DNA from: Neisseria subflava
GTDB taxonomy: Bacteria; Pseudomonadota; Gammaproteobacteria; Burkholderiales; Neisseriaceae
Length of the DNA stretch: 64,000 nucleotides
NCBI RefSeq assembly: GCF_003044935.1
Contig: NZ_POXP01000001.1
Coordinates: forward strand, 496,001 to 560,000
Direction: 5' to 3'
How positions within the stretch are numbered: position 1 is the first letter of the stretch; each line of letters begins with the position of its first letter. The notes beneath the pieces are model-generated. The model was given only the letters and a program-made list of their open reading frames with translations. It ran no database searches and was not told the origin of the DNA. The position numbers were made by a program, and so were the translations under genes. Positions 1 to 8,978 of this stretch are shown here, one piece after another.

Positions 1-402
1 CGCTACATCTGTGCCGTTCGCCGCGATTACCCAATAGCCCAACAAACAGAACTTACCCTTGAGCAATTTTGTGAGTGAGAGCAAGCCTTAATTTCCTATC
101 ATGGCGGCAGCTTCAGCGGTGTTATTGACCAAGCCCTGAAAGCGATGTGGCTACAAAGAAATGTCAGCCTATCGGTACAAAACTTTATTGTTTTGCCTGA
201 ATTACTAGAACAAAGCGATTTATTGGTAGTCGTGCCTGAGCGCTTGATTATTCATTTAAACAATTTCAAACACTTTGAACCGCCCCTTGAAATTCAAGGC
301 TTCACCAAAACCCTTATTTGGCACGAACGGACACATAAAGATCCTGCATATCGCTGGGTTAGAGAGTTGATAGAAGAGGCTTGTTTGGTTGAAGAGAAAT
401 AA
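1..402 (+). pseudogene. LysR-type regulator, C-terminal fragment with in-frame stop
   Basis: The reading frame is open from base 1 to the TAA at 400-402 except for a TGA at 76-78. On both sides of that stop the translation reads as the effector-binding domain of a LysR-type regulator: a YHGGSFSGVIDQALK-like stretch follows the stop, and a C-terminus containing WVRELIEEAC ends the frame. The N-terminal helix-turn-helix lies outside the window, so the upstream part was not seen. The gene is co-directional with the mdaB-like reductase downstream, a usual partner for this family. A nonsense mutation, a recent sequencing error or readthrough are the alternatives. I favour a pseudogene because the region holds other broken genes. 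Confidence 0.75.
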
Positions 403-542
403 TGAATGCTAATTATAGATATGAGAAATTTTCCTTTATGGTCTGTAAATAACGTGTAGGTGAATGCACTTTTAAAATATGCAGTAAAAAGGCATAATTT
501 AAGACCTCATTTTTCAGAATTATTTGTTGTAGGAGCAAAAAG

Positions 543-1121
543 ATGAATATTTTATTATTGGATGGCGGTAAAAATTTCGGCCATTCACATGGCGAGTTGA
601 ACCACACGCTTCATAAAAAAGCGAAAGAAGTTTTGGCCGCACTTGGACACAATGTAAAAGAAACCGTGATTGATGCCGGCTATGATGTTGAAGCAGAAAT
701 TGAAAAATTCTTATGGATAGATGCAGTGATTTGGCAGATGCCAGGCTGGTGGATGCACGAACCTTGGACAGTGAAAAAATACATAGACGAAGTATTAACC
801 GCCGGACACGGCAAGCTTTACCATAGTGATGGTCGCCATCGTGTCAATCCGACTGAAGGCTACGGCACAGGTGGCTTGTTGCAAGGCAAAAAACACATGC
901 TTTCACTTACTTGGAATGCGCCGATTGAAGCTTTCACCCGCGAAGGCGATTTCTTCGAAGGTAAAGGCGTGGATGCTTTATACATGCACTTCCACAAACT
1001 CAATGAGTTCATCGGTTTGACCCGTCTGCCGACATTCTTATGTAACGATGTGATCAAAAATCCACAAGTAGAACAATACTTATCCGATTACCAAGCACAC
1101 TTGGAAAAAGTGTTCGGCTAA
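543..1121 (+). CDS. mdaB: MdaB-like NAD(P)H quinone reductase, copy 1
   Basis: A 192-residue flavodoxin-fold protein of the MdaB/NAD(P)H dehydrogenase (quinone) family, expected to bind FAD and reduce quinones in two-electron steps in the cytoplasm. The N-terminus has the flavin phosphate-binding pattern (GHSHGELNHTL, residues 13-23), followed by an IWQMPxWWM segment and a GLLQGKKHMLSLTWNAP core. GGAG at about 532-535 sets the start. A second copy at 28512-29090 differs at about 18 of 192 positions by my alignment. Copy 1 carries the odd substitutions (V to G in QMPxWW, P to H in YMxFHK), which suggests relaxed constraint. A terminator follows directly. It may be functional or in early decay. 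Confidence 0.85.
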   Translation: MNILLLDGGKNFGHSHGELNHTLHKKAKEVLAALGHNVKETVIDAGYDVEAEIEKFLWIDAVIWQMPGWWMHEPWTVKKYIDEVLTAGHGKLYHSDGRHRVNPTEGYGTGGLLQGKKHMLSLTWNAPIEAFTREGDFFEGKGVDALYMHFHKLNEFIGLTRLPTFLCNDVIKNPQVEQYLSDYQAHLEKVFG

Positions 1122-1125
1122 TGGC

Positions 1126-1157
1126 AAAAAAGGTGGGTAAAAATGCCCACCTTTTTT
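1126..1157 (+). terminator. Rho-independent terminator after mdaB copy 1
   Basis: A GGTGGG/CCCACC stem flanked by an A-run and a T-run begins within 6 bases of the mdaB stop. The A-run and T-run could make it work in both directions, also ending the convergent phosphatase transcript. It contains no DUS, unlike most terminators in this genome, which fits an imported gene. Confidence 0.8.
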
Positions 1158-1178
1158 ATTATCGTTGAATAGTTGTGA

Positions 1179-1814
1179 TCATTGTAAATGAGCCACATCA
1201 TTAAGTTGCTCAATATGAAAACCGCTTTCACTATCGTATTTCACAATACTGATCGAAGTATTCAACAATGACACGGATTTACCCTCATCACGATGGTTTT
1301 CCCAAGTCGCTCCGTCTAGTAAGGATAATAAAAGCCGCAAGGTATGGCCATGCGATACCACTAAAATATTGGCTCCCGATTGATGTACCTTAATGATATC
1401 GTAAATAGCGGCCATTGCACGTACTGCTAATTGTTCAAAGGTTTCGCCACCATTGCTTAATGCTTTATAAGATGCCGGGTCATTGGTCAGTTGTCTGAAT
1501 TCGGTTAACTTCCGCAGGTCAGCGATCTGCATACCTTCCCAACTTCCAAAAGATTGCTCATTTAGTCCACAGTGCTGAAAAAGAGGAATAGGACGCTGAC
1601 CGATAATATGGCCAGCCGTATCAATGGCGCGTTGTAAAATACTGGAATAAGCAGCGGTAAATTCTACTTGTTGTAGCGCCGCCCCGGTTTTCTGAGCTCC
1701 TGCAATCCCTTGTTCGGTCAGTGGTGAATTACCGGATCCCTGCAAAAGCCCCTGTTCGTTCCATTGGGTACGGCCATGGCGAATAAAATAAAATGTGAGC
1801 TGTTTTGACATCAT
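1179..1814 (-). CDS. histidine phosphatase family protein (phosphoglycerate-mutase-like)
   Basis: A 211-residue protein of the histidine phosphatase superfamily. The catalytic FIRHGRTQWN motif is at residues 10-19, and the second histidine lies in VSHGHTLRLLL near residue 155. The NEQSFGSWEG segment supplies the usual acidic residue. This architecture covers cofactor-dependent phosphoglycerate mutase-like and CobC/GpmB-like phosphatases, and sequence alone does not fix the substrate. An AAGGAA ribosome site 6 bases before the ATG supports the start. The gene is convergent with mdaB copy 1 and lies downstream of the dikinase-like lipoprotein on the same strand, separated from it by a DUS terminator. 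Confidence 0.85.
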   Translation of the reverse strand: MMSKQLTFYFIRHGRTQWNEQGLLQGSGNSPLTEQGIAGAQKTGAALQQVEFTAAYSSILQRAIDTAGHIIGQRPIPLFQHCGLNEQSFGSWEGMQIADLRKLTEFRQLTNDPASYKALSNGGETFEQLAVRAMAAIYDIIKVHQSGANILVVSHGHTLRLLLSLLDGATWENHRDEGKSVSLLNTSISIVKYDSESGFHIEQLNDVAHLQ

Positions 1815-1862
1815 AATTCCTTGGAGAACGGGAAGTATAGGGTATAACTAACTTATGATGCA

Positions 1863-1897
1863 AAGGCCGTCTGAAACGATAATTTCAGACGGCCTTT
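1863..1897. terminator. DUS inverted-repeat terminator
   Basis: Two AGGCCGTCTGAA copies in opposite orientation with a 6-base loop, flanked by A and T runs. This is the standard neisserial uptake-sequence terminator, here ending the lipoprotein gene on the minus strand. Confidence 0.9.
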
Positions 1898-1902
1898 TTA
1901 CT

Positions 1903-3846
1903 TTAACGTGTGCCGTTTAGATACGGTCGTGCCTGGAGGATAACAAGCTTACCATTGTCAAACGCCCATTCGATATCCTGCTCGCCATTAGCAAATAGCT
2001 GTTTGATTCGTTGGCCGGTTTGGTCAAGGCGACGTATTTGTTCTTGATTCATCACGTTGCCACTGGTTACAGGCACCTCCCGTACTCCACCGTTTTTATC
2101 CAGTTGCAACGCTGTGGTTTCATTAGAGGAGCTGAGACGTTGTACAGAATCATTGCGACGGTTATAGACCACCTGTTCGGCTACCCGTTTGCCTTCAACG
2201 ACACGAATACCCAACCCGCGTTTGGCGGCAATGTAGGAGCTGTTTTTCTGAGCAGTATCATAGGGATTGATGGTAACCAACACGCCTGAGAGATCTGCAT
2301 TGATGCTTTGTTGCACAAAGACACTCATTTTCACGCTATCGTGAGGCAGTCCGGCAATACGGCGGGCTTCGTATGCGCTGTAATTGAAGACGGAAGCCCA
2401 AGATTGCTTCACCGCTTCGACCAACGCGTTTTCATCGGTCACATTTGGCACGGTGGTGTACAGCCCTGCGCCGCTGAAATTGGGCAGGTCTTCGGAATTA
2501 GAGGAGCTGCGGACAAACACGCCTTTGCTGTTTAATTGATTGCGCCATTTTTCAGCCCATCTATGTTTCCATTCCAACGGGATTTCGGCATCGGTAATTT
2601 TTTTCTGCAGCGTGAGTAAAGCAGTGCGGCGCTTGCGGTTGTCTCCATCACTTTGCGTTTCGATTTGTGCCAGTATCGTCGCGTTAATACCCAGCCTATC
2701 CATCATGGCTTGATAGTAGGCAAAGGGAATGCAGAATCCGTCAGGTACATTACTGCCTGCAATATGGGCGCGGATATGGCCGAGGTTGGCAGCCTTACTG
2801 CCGCAGTAACGGCTGTCATCATGGCGCAGGTTTGTCAAAGCCCGAAGGCTGTAATCGGAAACATCGGGTTGGGGCAGGGTAAGGCCGTCTGAAAAGCTTT
2901 TGCTGGTAGTGTTCCGGTTGGTTTGGACAATTCGGTATTGCTTAGCAGTCGCTTCAAATTCAATACGATGGCCAATATATGGGGCTAGGATTTTTTCTGC
3001 GTCTTTAAGGTAAATATTGGGAATCCCCCAGCCGCGTGCCAATACATTCACATGCGATAGTGCAGTAGATGGTTTCTCACTAATAATCCCCACCACAGGT
3101 GGCAGCTCTAGGGGAACCTCTTTCAAAATAATAATATCATCGGCACCGACATTATAAAGATCATCTTCTTTGGCAATAACGCGTAATGTGCCTATCGCTT
3201 TACCTTGGTTTAGAGGCAGGTAGGGGAAATTTTTAATCAAACTTTCTTGGGTAATAAAAGGAACTTTGCTTTGCTCGGCAACGGTTTCCTGCCATAAAGA
3301 ATTGGTTTTATAACGCAACGGAGCGTAGAAACTGTTTTTCAGACGGCCTGCCGCCAATTTCAACAATTCAGGCGTGATTTTGTCTCCTTCCCAAAACTCA
3401 TAAACATATTCCTGAGTACTATTCTGCCAACTGATCGTACCAAACAGATAACGCCGGTTAGGACTACGGTATTGTTGATTCAATTCAGTTTTTGACAGCA
3501 TGGGTTTCAAGATAGTAGCCAGATAGTGCTCATGCAGCCGAAATTTGGGAGTATTGATGTAGTCGGTACGGTTATTATCTTCACGATCGATGAGGAAAAG
3601 GATATGAGGAATTTCATATTCACTACCTTGTTCATAGATACGCGAAAGTAAGTCAAAATCAGCCTGGCTTTTGATTGCAGATAACGCAGGAACTTGTGTT
3701 TTAACTGGAGTGACTGCAGTTTGACGCTTTTCAGACTCGTAATAAGAAGGCTTACGCGCCGTTGGTGCAGCCGTATCGACTGTCTCAGCTTCAGGACGGC
3801 ACGCTGAAAGTAAAAACAATATTGGGAGGCAAAAAGCAGGTTTCAT
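1903..3846 (-). CDS. lipoprotein with PEP-synthase/glucan-dikinase-type domains
   Basis: A 647-residue protein. I place the start at the ATG ending at 3846 because the product then opens with a lipoprotein signal peptide (MKPAFCLPILFLLSAC, cysteine 16). The frame is open a further 32 codons upstream, but those residues are not signal-like. After an unassigned N-terminal region comes a swivelling phosphohistidine domain (ALSHVNVLARGWGIPNIYL). The C-terminal half is the nucleotide-binding domain of pyruvate phosphate dikinase/PEP synthase (FVRSSSNSEDLPNFSGAGLY, then QDIEWAFDNGKLVILQARP at the end). The order His-domain then ATP-domain is that of alpha-glucan water dikinases, not of PEP synthase. 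Export of an ATP-dependent phosphotransferase is odd, so the substrate and activity are unknown. No strong ribosome site is visible. Confidence 0.8.
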   Translation of the reverse strand: MKPAFCLPILFLLSACRPEAETVDTAAPTARKPSYYESEKRQTAVTPVKTQVPALSAIKSQADFDLLSRIYEQGSEYEIPHILFLIDREDNNRTDYINTPKFRLHEHYLATILKPMLSKTELNQQYRSPNRRYLFGTISWQNSTQEYVYEFWEGDKITPELLKLAAGRLKNSFYAPLRYKTNSLWQETVAEQSKVPFITQESLIKNFPYLPLNQGKAIGTLRVIAKEDDLYNVGADDIIILKEVPLELPPVVGIISEKPSTALSHVNVLARGWGIPNIYLKDAEKILAPYIGHRIEFEATAKQYRIVQTNRNTTSKSFSDGLTLPQPDVSDYSLRALTNLRHDDSRYCGSKAANLGHIRAHIAGSNVPDGFCIPFAYYQAMMDRLGINATILAQIETQSDGDNRKRRTALLTLQKKITDAEIPLEWKHRWAEKWRNQLNSKGVFVRSSSNSEDLPNFSGAGLYTTVPNVTDENALVEAVKQSWASVFNYSAYEARRIAGLPHDSVKMSVFVQQSINADLSGVLVTINPYDTAQKNSSYIAAKRGLGIRVVEGKRVAEQVVYNRRNDSVQRLSSSNETTALQLDKNGGVREVPVTSGNVMNQEQIRRLDQTGQRIKQLFANGEQDIEWAFDNGKLVILQARPYLNGTR

Positions 3847-3954
3847 GATGTTGTCGGTTATCCAAATCAGATGAAAAGAAATATACCTATTGTAAAAATC
3901 TAAATCAAACTGTTTGTTGCCTGGATAAATCAGTTTTATCATCTGATATTAAAT

Positions 3955-3988
3955 AGGCCGTCTGAAATTACGTTTCAGACGGTCTTTT
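3955..3988. terminator. DUS inverted-repeat hairpin
   Basis: AGGCCGTCTGAAA and a one-mismatch reverse copy (TTTCAGACGGTCT) with a short loop, just upstream of the lipoprotein gene. It could terminate plus-strand transcription arriving from the left or serve only as an uptake site. Confidence 0.7.
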
Positions 3989-4339
3989 AGATTGTCAACA
4001 CTCCTAAAATATTCATGGACCTGAATACTTTAAAACAAGTTATTGAAATTTAGAAGAAGGAAGAAGAAATAGAAAAAACGATGAGTAGGATAAGGTAAAG
4101 TAGAATTTCCAATATTTCTTAAATATTACCATTCAGACTGTATTTTCCCCATTAATCACTATCTATTTACCATCAGTATCATCTTAGTTAAGATGTCTGA
4201 ATATTGTTATAAACCACAATTTAGAGTAACGTGTAAATACGTTGAAGCATCAGACAATCAACGAACATGAATGTATCCTGATCAAGTTATCTTAAAGTAA
4301 TATTTAATTTGCTCATGATATTGAATAAGGACTTTACTG
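3989..4339. other. AT-rich intergenic region
   Basis: About 350 bases between the lipoprotein gene and the next lipoprotein. I see no open frame, DUS, tRNA or strong hairpin. It presumably holds the promoter of the gene at 4340, with AAGGA at about 4326-4330 as its ribosome site. Confidence 0.6.
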
Positions 4340-4999
4340 ATGAAACCTTTTATCCTGCTGCTATCTGCAGCTTTATTGTCAACTTTTAGCCTAAATGCTT
4401 GTACGGATAGAAATAATATGAGTGTCCAAGAACAAACAGAAGCACGTTTCAAATTGAACCCCGAGCCGAAACAACCATACAGGATTAAGGTTAAGATTAA
4501 TAATGCACCGGGGCCGATGAAACCTATAAACGATATGTATATTGGTTATGCAGCAAGAAATTGTTCTTATACCATTAGTCGGTTGGCAGGTGCGAAGGCA
4601 TCTCCTGAAAAAAATATTCCAATCAAAATGAATTTGGTCGGACATGATGAATACGAAGTACTCTTCTATGCTGATGCTGTACTGGATGAAGATTATTTCG
4701 GAGAAGGTGTCTGCCAGTGGAAGCCTGAAAATTTTGGAGCTTCATTTAAGGCGACTGGTAAAAAGGAAGAAACTGAATTCAATATCAGCGATGTAATGGA
4801 AAATCTTGAAAAAGAAAAAACACTGACCAAATATTATTGGAAGCGAGGGTATCCGTATGATAAAAATGAAGATGGTTTACCAGATGAAAGAATAGCCCCT
4901 GATTTTGGGGAAAATACTTTGGAAGGTTATGGACCGGGACCTCATAATGTCAATGATTTTTTTAGTATTACCGTTACTTTAGAGGAAATTAAACCATGA
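4340..4999 (+). CDS. putative lipoprotein of unknown function
   Basis: A 219-residue protein with a signal peptide and a lipobox-like LSTFSLNAC (cysteine 21), so probably a membrane-anchored periplasmic or surface protein. I do not recognise a domain. The mature part has two cysteines (NCSYTI and EGVCQW) that could form a disulfide, and a YDKNEDGLPDERIAPDFG stretch resembling a calcium-binding loop. Its stop codon overlaps the ATG of a short stub (ATGA), so it was translationally coupled to a gene that is now destroyed. It may have been the lipoprotein partner, for example an immunity protein, of that lost gene; this is inference. Confidence 0.7.
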   Translation: MKPFILLLSAALLSTFSLNACTDRNNMSVQEQTEARFKLNPEPKQPYRIKVKINNAPGPMKPINDMYIGYAARNCSYTISRLAGAKASPEKNIPIKMNLVGHDEYEVLFYADAVLDEDYFGEGVCQWKPENFGASFKATGKKEETEFNISDVMENLEKEKTLTKYYWKRGYPYDKNEDGLPDERIAPDFGENTLEGYGPGPHNVNDFFSITVTLEEIKP

Positions 5000-5070
5000 C
5001 CCAACTAAGCAAACAAGAACATGCCGACCTTGCCCAAGATTCCTATGAAAACCATGTGGTTACTCTCTAA
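4996..5070 (+). pseudogene. truncated N-terminus of a coupled gene (24 codons)
   Basis: An ATG overlapping the stop of the preceding lipoprotein starts a frame reading MTQLSKQEHADLAQDSYENH and stopping after 24 codons. The peptide looks like the N-terminus of neisserial lipase-like (alpha/beta-hydrolase) proteins as I remember them; I could not check that. Two stop codons and a new ATG follow in the same frame. I read this as the remaining 5' end of a deleted gene. Confidence 0.5.
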
Positions 5071-5085
5071 TAAAACCTTAGTTAG

Positions 5086-5896
5086 ATGTCTGTACCAATG
5101 AGATTGTTGTCGCTTATAGGGGGGGGAGACGTCATCGACAGAGAAAACAGTAAAGAACTAGTAGTCGGTGGCGAAAGAATGTTATGGCTTGAAGGTGGTC
5201 TCAGATTGAAGGGCCCAAAAAATGTGGCATGGTTCTGGGTGTAATTTGACGGCTGCTGCCTATGATTTAACAACCAATTTGACTTATCGTGAAGGCGAAA
5301 TCATCAAGTTTTATGCCCGGAAAGGTAGCAATACGACTGACCTTATTCAGTTTACCGTTATCAATACTGCACTGGTAATGGGTGTCCATGCCGATACCAC
5401 TGACAATACGGTAACAGTTAAAACCATTATGCCGACAGAAAAAGGGGATATTGCCGATATGGTTAAAATTGTGAGCAACCAATTTGATTCTGGTATTAAG
5501 GTTGGCGATATAGCTATATTGACAGAGGATGCCGTAACGGGGATGTCGGCTGAAAAAGCAACTGCTGTAAAAAGGCGGCTCATACCGACTACGAATATAA
5601 AAAATCTGCAATGGCTGGCTGCGGGAGCGGTGAAGGCTATGGATTTTTCAGACGGCCTTATTGACCGCAGTTACATTCCCGAATATGCCAAGAACACCCA
5701 ATTTATTCGTGGTCAGCGCCGTCTGAATCTTTATGCTTACGATGCCGACATTACTATGTGGCAGACAAGCACTAGATACAGTATCCGTTTTACCCGAGGA
5801 AATTCCGCCAAAGGCGCCCTTGAATACGCAATCGGTTATGCCAAATCCCAAGTTTCCAAGGTAAGGGTCAGCACTAATTGTAGCCTGATGAAATAG
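5086..5896 (+). pseudogene. decayed gene of unknown family, frameshifted
   Basis: Two overlapping frames read as one continuous protein. Frame A (5086-5244) contains KELVVGGERMLWLEGGLRL. Frame B is open from 5210, with its first ATG at 5222, and runs 224 codons to 5896 with a plausible globular sequence. The switch must lie near 5225-5245. No ribosome site precedes 5222, so the long frame alone is unlikely to be expressed well. A G8 tract lies at 5119-5126 within frame A. A DUS inside the coding sequence at about 5645-5656 shows the locus has been resident in Neisseria. I do not recognise the family. Alternatively frame B is a short functional gene. Confidence 0.5.
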
Positions 5897-6148
5897 AGTA
5901 GGGCAAAGATAGTGAATTGTGCCAACTTTGTTTAAACTTATTCAAAACCGATTAGATGGTCTTATTTTCATTAATTCTATCTTTTTTCTCTCTACAATTA
6001 GTTATTATCACTTATAACTACTGTCAATCCCTGCATTTTAGTTTCCACCGGTTCTCCTACTTTTTTCAATCTTTCCTTAATCATGTGAGAACCTTTTCTT
6101 TTTCAGTCAATGACGTTATTTATTGGAGAAAAGTTTTCACTATCAGCC

Positions 6149-7657
6149 TTAACAATCACTATTAAAATGCGCGCCAATATTTTGCCGTCTAGCGTATGCG
6201 GCTTGGGCGACGGCGAGGCTACATTCGAGTAGGTTACGGTTTTCGTATTCAGACGCGGTGTGTGGTTTGGCCAGGTTTTGCTTCCAAAGCCGAAGTTGGG
6301 CGATAGCATGGCGCAGGCCGGTATCGTTGCGTAGGATACCCAGATGACGTTGGTTGAACGTCTGCAGGACGGGGCGGCTGAATGTGTTTTGGAGGCCGTC
6401 TGAAAAGATGCCTGCTTCGGCGGTGGGGTTTTCAGACGACCTTTGGGACGGTGCAGTTTGGGATGCTTGTCCGTCCGCGATGGTTTGGGCGGCAAGCCTT
6501 GCGGTAACGACGCATTCGAGCAGGGAGTTGCTGGCGAGGCGGTTGGCTCCGTGCAAGCCGGTGCAGGCTGTTTCGCCTAAGGCATAGAGCTGTGGCAGGG
6601 AGGTTCTGCCGCTGGGGTCGGTTTGGATGCCGCCGCAGGTATAGTGTTGCACGGGGCGGACGGGGATGGCTTGGCGCGTGATGTCCAAGCCGCATTGGGA
6701 CAGGCAGTGCCGATGGATGGACGGGAAATGCTGGCGGACGAACGCTGCGGGTTGGCGGCTGATGTCGAGCGAGACGAAGTCTTGCGTTTGCTTGGCGATT
6801 TCGGCGGCGATGGCGCGGGCAACGATGTCACGCGGCGCGAGTTCGGCGCGGCGGTCGTAATGCGGCATAAACCGTTCGCCCGATTGGTTGGTCAGGATGC
6901 CGCCTTCGCCGCGCACGGCTTCGGAAATCAGGAAGGTGCGGCCGTTTTCAGACGGCCTTGCCAAGCCTGTGGGGTGGAATTGGATAAATTCGAGGTTTTC
7001 GACTGCGCAGCCTGCGCGTATTGCCATGGCGATGGCGTCGCCCGTGCATTCGGGCGGCGTGGTGGTGGCGGCGTAAATCTGTCCCAAGCCGCCGCCCGCG
7101 AGTACGGTATGGCGGGCGCGGATGCGGTAGGTTTCTTGCGTTCGGCAGTCGAGGACGGTCAATCCGCACGCCGCGCCTGATTCGGTTTGGATGTCCAACG
7201 CCATCTGCCGCTCGCAAATGCGGATGTTCGGGCGGCAACGTATTTGGGCAATCAGGCTCTGCATGACGGCTTCACCTGTGTAGTCGGCGACGTGGGCGAT
7301 TCGGCGGCAGGTATGCCCACCTTCGCGCGTCAGGTGCAGGTCGTTATTATTTTGGTCGAACGCCACACCCTGCGCCAGCAGCCATTCGATTGCCGGTTTG
7401 CCCTGCGATAAGATGGTACGGACGGCGGCTTCGTCGCACAAACCTGCACCCGCTTCCAAAGTATCGGCGACGTGTTTTTCGATGTTGTCCTCTCCCGACC
7501 ACGCCGCCGCAATCCCGCCTTGCGCATGACGGCTTGCGGTGTCGTCCAGCCGGTTTTTGCACAAAATGACGATGCGGAACGATTCAGGCAGCGACAGGGC
7601 GAGCGTCAGTGCCGCCAGCCCGTTTCCGGCAATCAATACGTCGCAATCGGTTTGCAT
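6149..7657 (-). CDS. nadB: L-aspartate oxidase
   Basis: A 502-residue flavoprotein that oxidises L-aspartate to iminoaspartate, the first step of de novo NAD synthesis, passing product to NadA. The FAD-binding glycine motif is at the N-terminus ([18 protein letters not shown], residues 7-24), followed by [11 protein letters not shown], the [16 protein letters not shown] region and [20 protein letters not shown]. The gene lies 51 bases downstream of nadA, almost certainly in one transcript. Several DUS are embedded in its coding sequence (about 6399, 6432 and 6946), so some residues, such as the FSDGL segment of the linker before the C-terminal helical domain, are dictated by uptake sequences. 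Length and motifs are normal. Confidence 0.97.
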   Translation of the reverse strand: MQTDCDVLIAGNGLAALTLALSLPESFRIVILCKNRLDDTASRHAQGGIAAAWSGEDNIEKHVADTLEAGAGLCDEAAVRTILSQGKPAIEWLLAQGVAFDQNNNDLHLTREGGHTCRRIAHVADYTGEAVMQSLIAQIRCRPNIRICERQMALDIQTESGAACGLTVLDCRTQETYRIRARHTVLAGGGLGQIYAATTTPPECTGDAIAMAIRAGCAVENLEFIQFHPTGLARPSENGRTFLISEAVRGEGGILTNQSGERFMPHYDRRAELAPRDIVARAIAAEIAKQTQDFVSLDISRQPAAFVRQHFPSIHRHCLSQCGLDITRQAIPVRPVQHYTCGGIQTDPSGRTSLPQLYALGETACTGLHGANRLASNSLLECVVTARLAAQTIADGQASQTAPSQRSSENPTAEAGIFSDGLQNTFSRPVLQTFNQRHLGILRNDTGLRHAIAQLRLWKQNLAKPHTASEYENRNLLECSLAVAQAAYARRQNIGAHFNSDC

Positions 7658-7708
7658 GGTGTTGTCCTTGTTTGAGAGGTCGTCTGAAACGGCAATATTG
7701 ACGGCAAA

Positions 7709-8821
7709 TCAGGCGGGACCCATGCCGTTGAACACATCTTTTTTCTTCAGTCCTGCCGCGAAGTCGAGCATACGCTGCAAAGGCAGTTTGGCGGCTTCGC
7801 CCAGCTTTCTGTCCAACAGAATTTCGTTGTGTCTGCTTGTCAGGGCGTATTTGATGCCGCCCAGCGAATTCATCGCCATCCACGGGCAGAACGCGCAGCT
7901 TTTGCAGCTTCCGCCGTTGCCTGCCGTCGGCGCGGCGATGAATTCTTTGTCGGGTGCCTGCTTTTGCATTTCGTGCAGGATGCCCAAATCGGTCGCCACG
8001 ATGAATTTTTTTTCGGGGCGCGATACGGCGGCTTTGAGCAGTTTGCTGGTCGAGCCGACCACATCGCCCAGTTCGATGACGCTTTGCGGCGATTCGGGAT
8101 GAACCAGCACCACGGCGTCGGAATGTTCCGCTTTCAACGCCGCCAGCTCCTGCCCCTTGAATTCGTTGTGGACGATGCACGAACCCTGCCACAGCAGCAT
8201 ATCCGCGCCCGTTTCGCGGCGGATGTAGTCGCCGAGGTGGCGGTCGGGTCCCCAAATCAGCTTCTCGCCGCGCGATTTCAGATACGACACGATTTCCAAC
8301 GCCACCGAAGAGGTTACCACCCAGTCGGCACGCGCTTTTACGGCGGCGGAAGTGTTGGCGTACACTACGACCGTACGGTCGGGGTGTTGGTCGCAAAACG
8401 CTGAAAACGCTTCTTCGGGACAACCCAAATCCAAAGAACATTCCGCTTCCAAATCAGGCATCAGCACTGTTTTTTCAGGGCAGAGGATTTTCGCGCTCTC
8501 GCCCATGAAGCGCACGCCCGCCACCACCAGCGTGTCGGCTTCGTGTTCCGCGCCGAAACGCGCCATCTCCAACGAATCGCCCACGCATCCGCCCGTTTCC
8601 AAAGCCAAATCCTGAATCAGCGGATCAACGTAATAATGCGCTACCAAGACCGCGTTTTTCTCCTTCAACAAAGCCTTGATTTCATCTTTCAGACGGCCTG
8701 CCGTCTCGCGGTCGGGCGTGTCGGCAACCTTCGCCCACGCCTGACGGATTTGGCAGGCGGAAGTCGGCGTTTGGATGAGGGGCATATCGTAATCGAACGA
8801 GCGGCGGGCGGCGGTTTGCAT
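7709..8821 (-). CDS. nadA: quinolinate synthase
   Basis: A 370-residue 4Fe-4S enzyme condensing iminoaspartate with dihydroxyacetone phosphate to quinolinate. Recognisable motifs are [14 protein letters not shown] near residue 60, [30 protein letters not shown], and the cysteine-rich cluster region [18 protein letters not shown] near residue 310. It is the first gene of a nadA-nadB operon divergent from the NadQ-type regulator. The intergenic region holds a long palindrome that is the likely operator. Confidence 0.97.
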   Translation of the reverse strand: MQTAARRSFDYDMPLIQTPTSACQIRQAWAKVADTPDRETAGRLKDEIKALLKEKNAVLVAHYYVDPLIQDLALETGGCVGDSLEMARFGAEHEADTLVVAGVRFMGESAKILCPEKTVLMPDLEAECSLDLGCPEEAFSAFCDQHPDRTVVVYANTSAAVKARADWVVTSSVALEIVSYLKSRGEKLIWGPDRHLGDYIRRETGADMLLWQGSCIVHNEFKGQELAALKAEHSDAVVLVHPESPQSVIELGDVVGSTSKLLKAAVSRPEKKFIVATDLGILHEMQKQAPDKEFIAAPTAGNGGSCKSCAFCPWMAMNSLGGIKYALTSRHNEILLDRKLGEAAKLPLQRMLDFAAGLKKKDVFNGMGPA

Positions 8822-8889
8822 GAGACTTCCTTATGGCTGGTTTTTCAGACGGCATGAAGGTTTGCCGTTTATATTTTGAAATAGTTTTT

Positions 8890-8916
8890 ATATTATGCTC
8901 AACTTGAGTATAATAT
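8890..8916. promoter_or_regulatory. 27-bp palindrome, candidate NAD-regulator operator
   Basis: Arms ATATTATGCTCAA and TTGAGTATAATAT around a single central C are reverse complements except at one position. The site lies between divergent nadA and the NadQ/NrtR-type regulator, 69 bases from the nadA start and 62 from the regulator start. Its place and symmetry fit autoregulation and repression of nadAB by the neighbouring protein. The AT-rich arms could also overlap -10 elements for both directions. Confidence 0.7.
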
Positions 8917-8978
8917 GCAAGATCGTCTGAAAACCGCTTTGGTTTACAATAAGGTTTTCTATTGAATGAAAGCCACGC

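Noticed and set aside
5956-6165. 69-codon hydrophobic frame after the decayed locus
   Set aside because: Phenylalanine/serine-rich translation of T-rich DNA with no ribosome site; it overlaps the nadB end. Not supported as a gene.
7584-8441. 285-codon arginine-rich frame within nadA/nadB
   Set aside because: Arginine- and glycine-rich translation of GC-rich DNA in the wrong frame; nadA and nadB fully explain the region.
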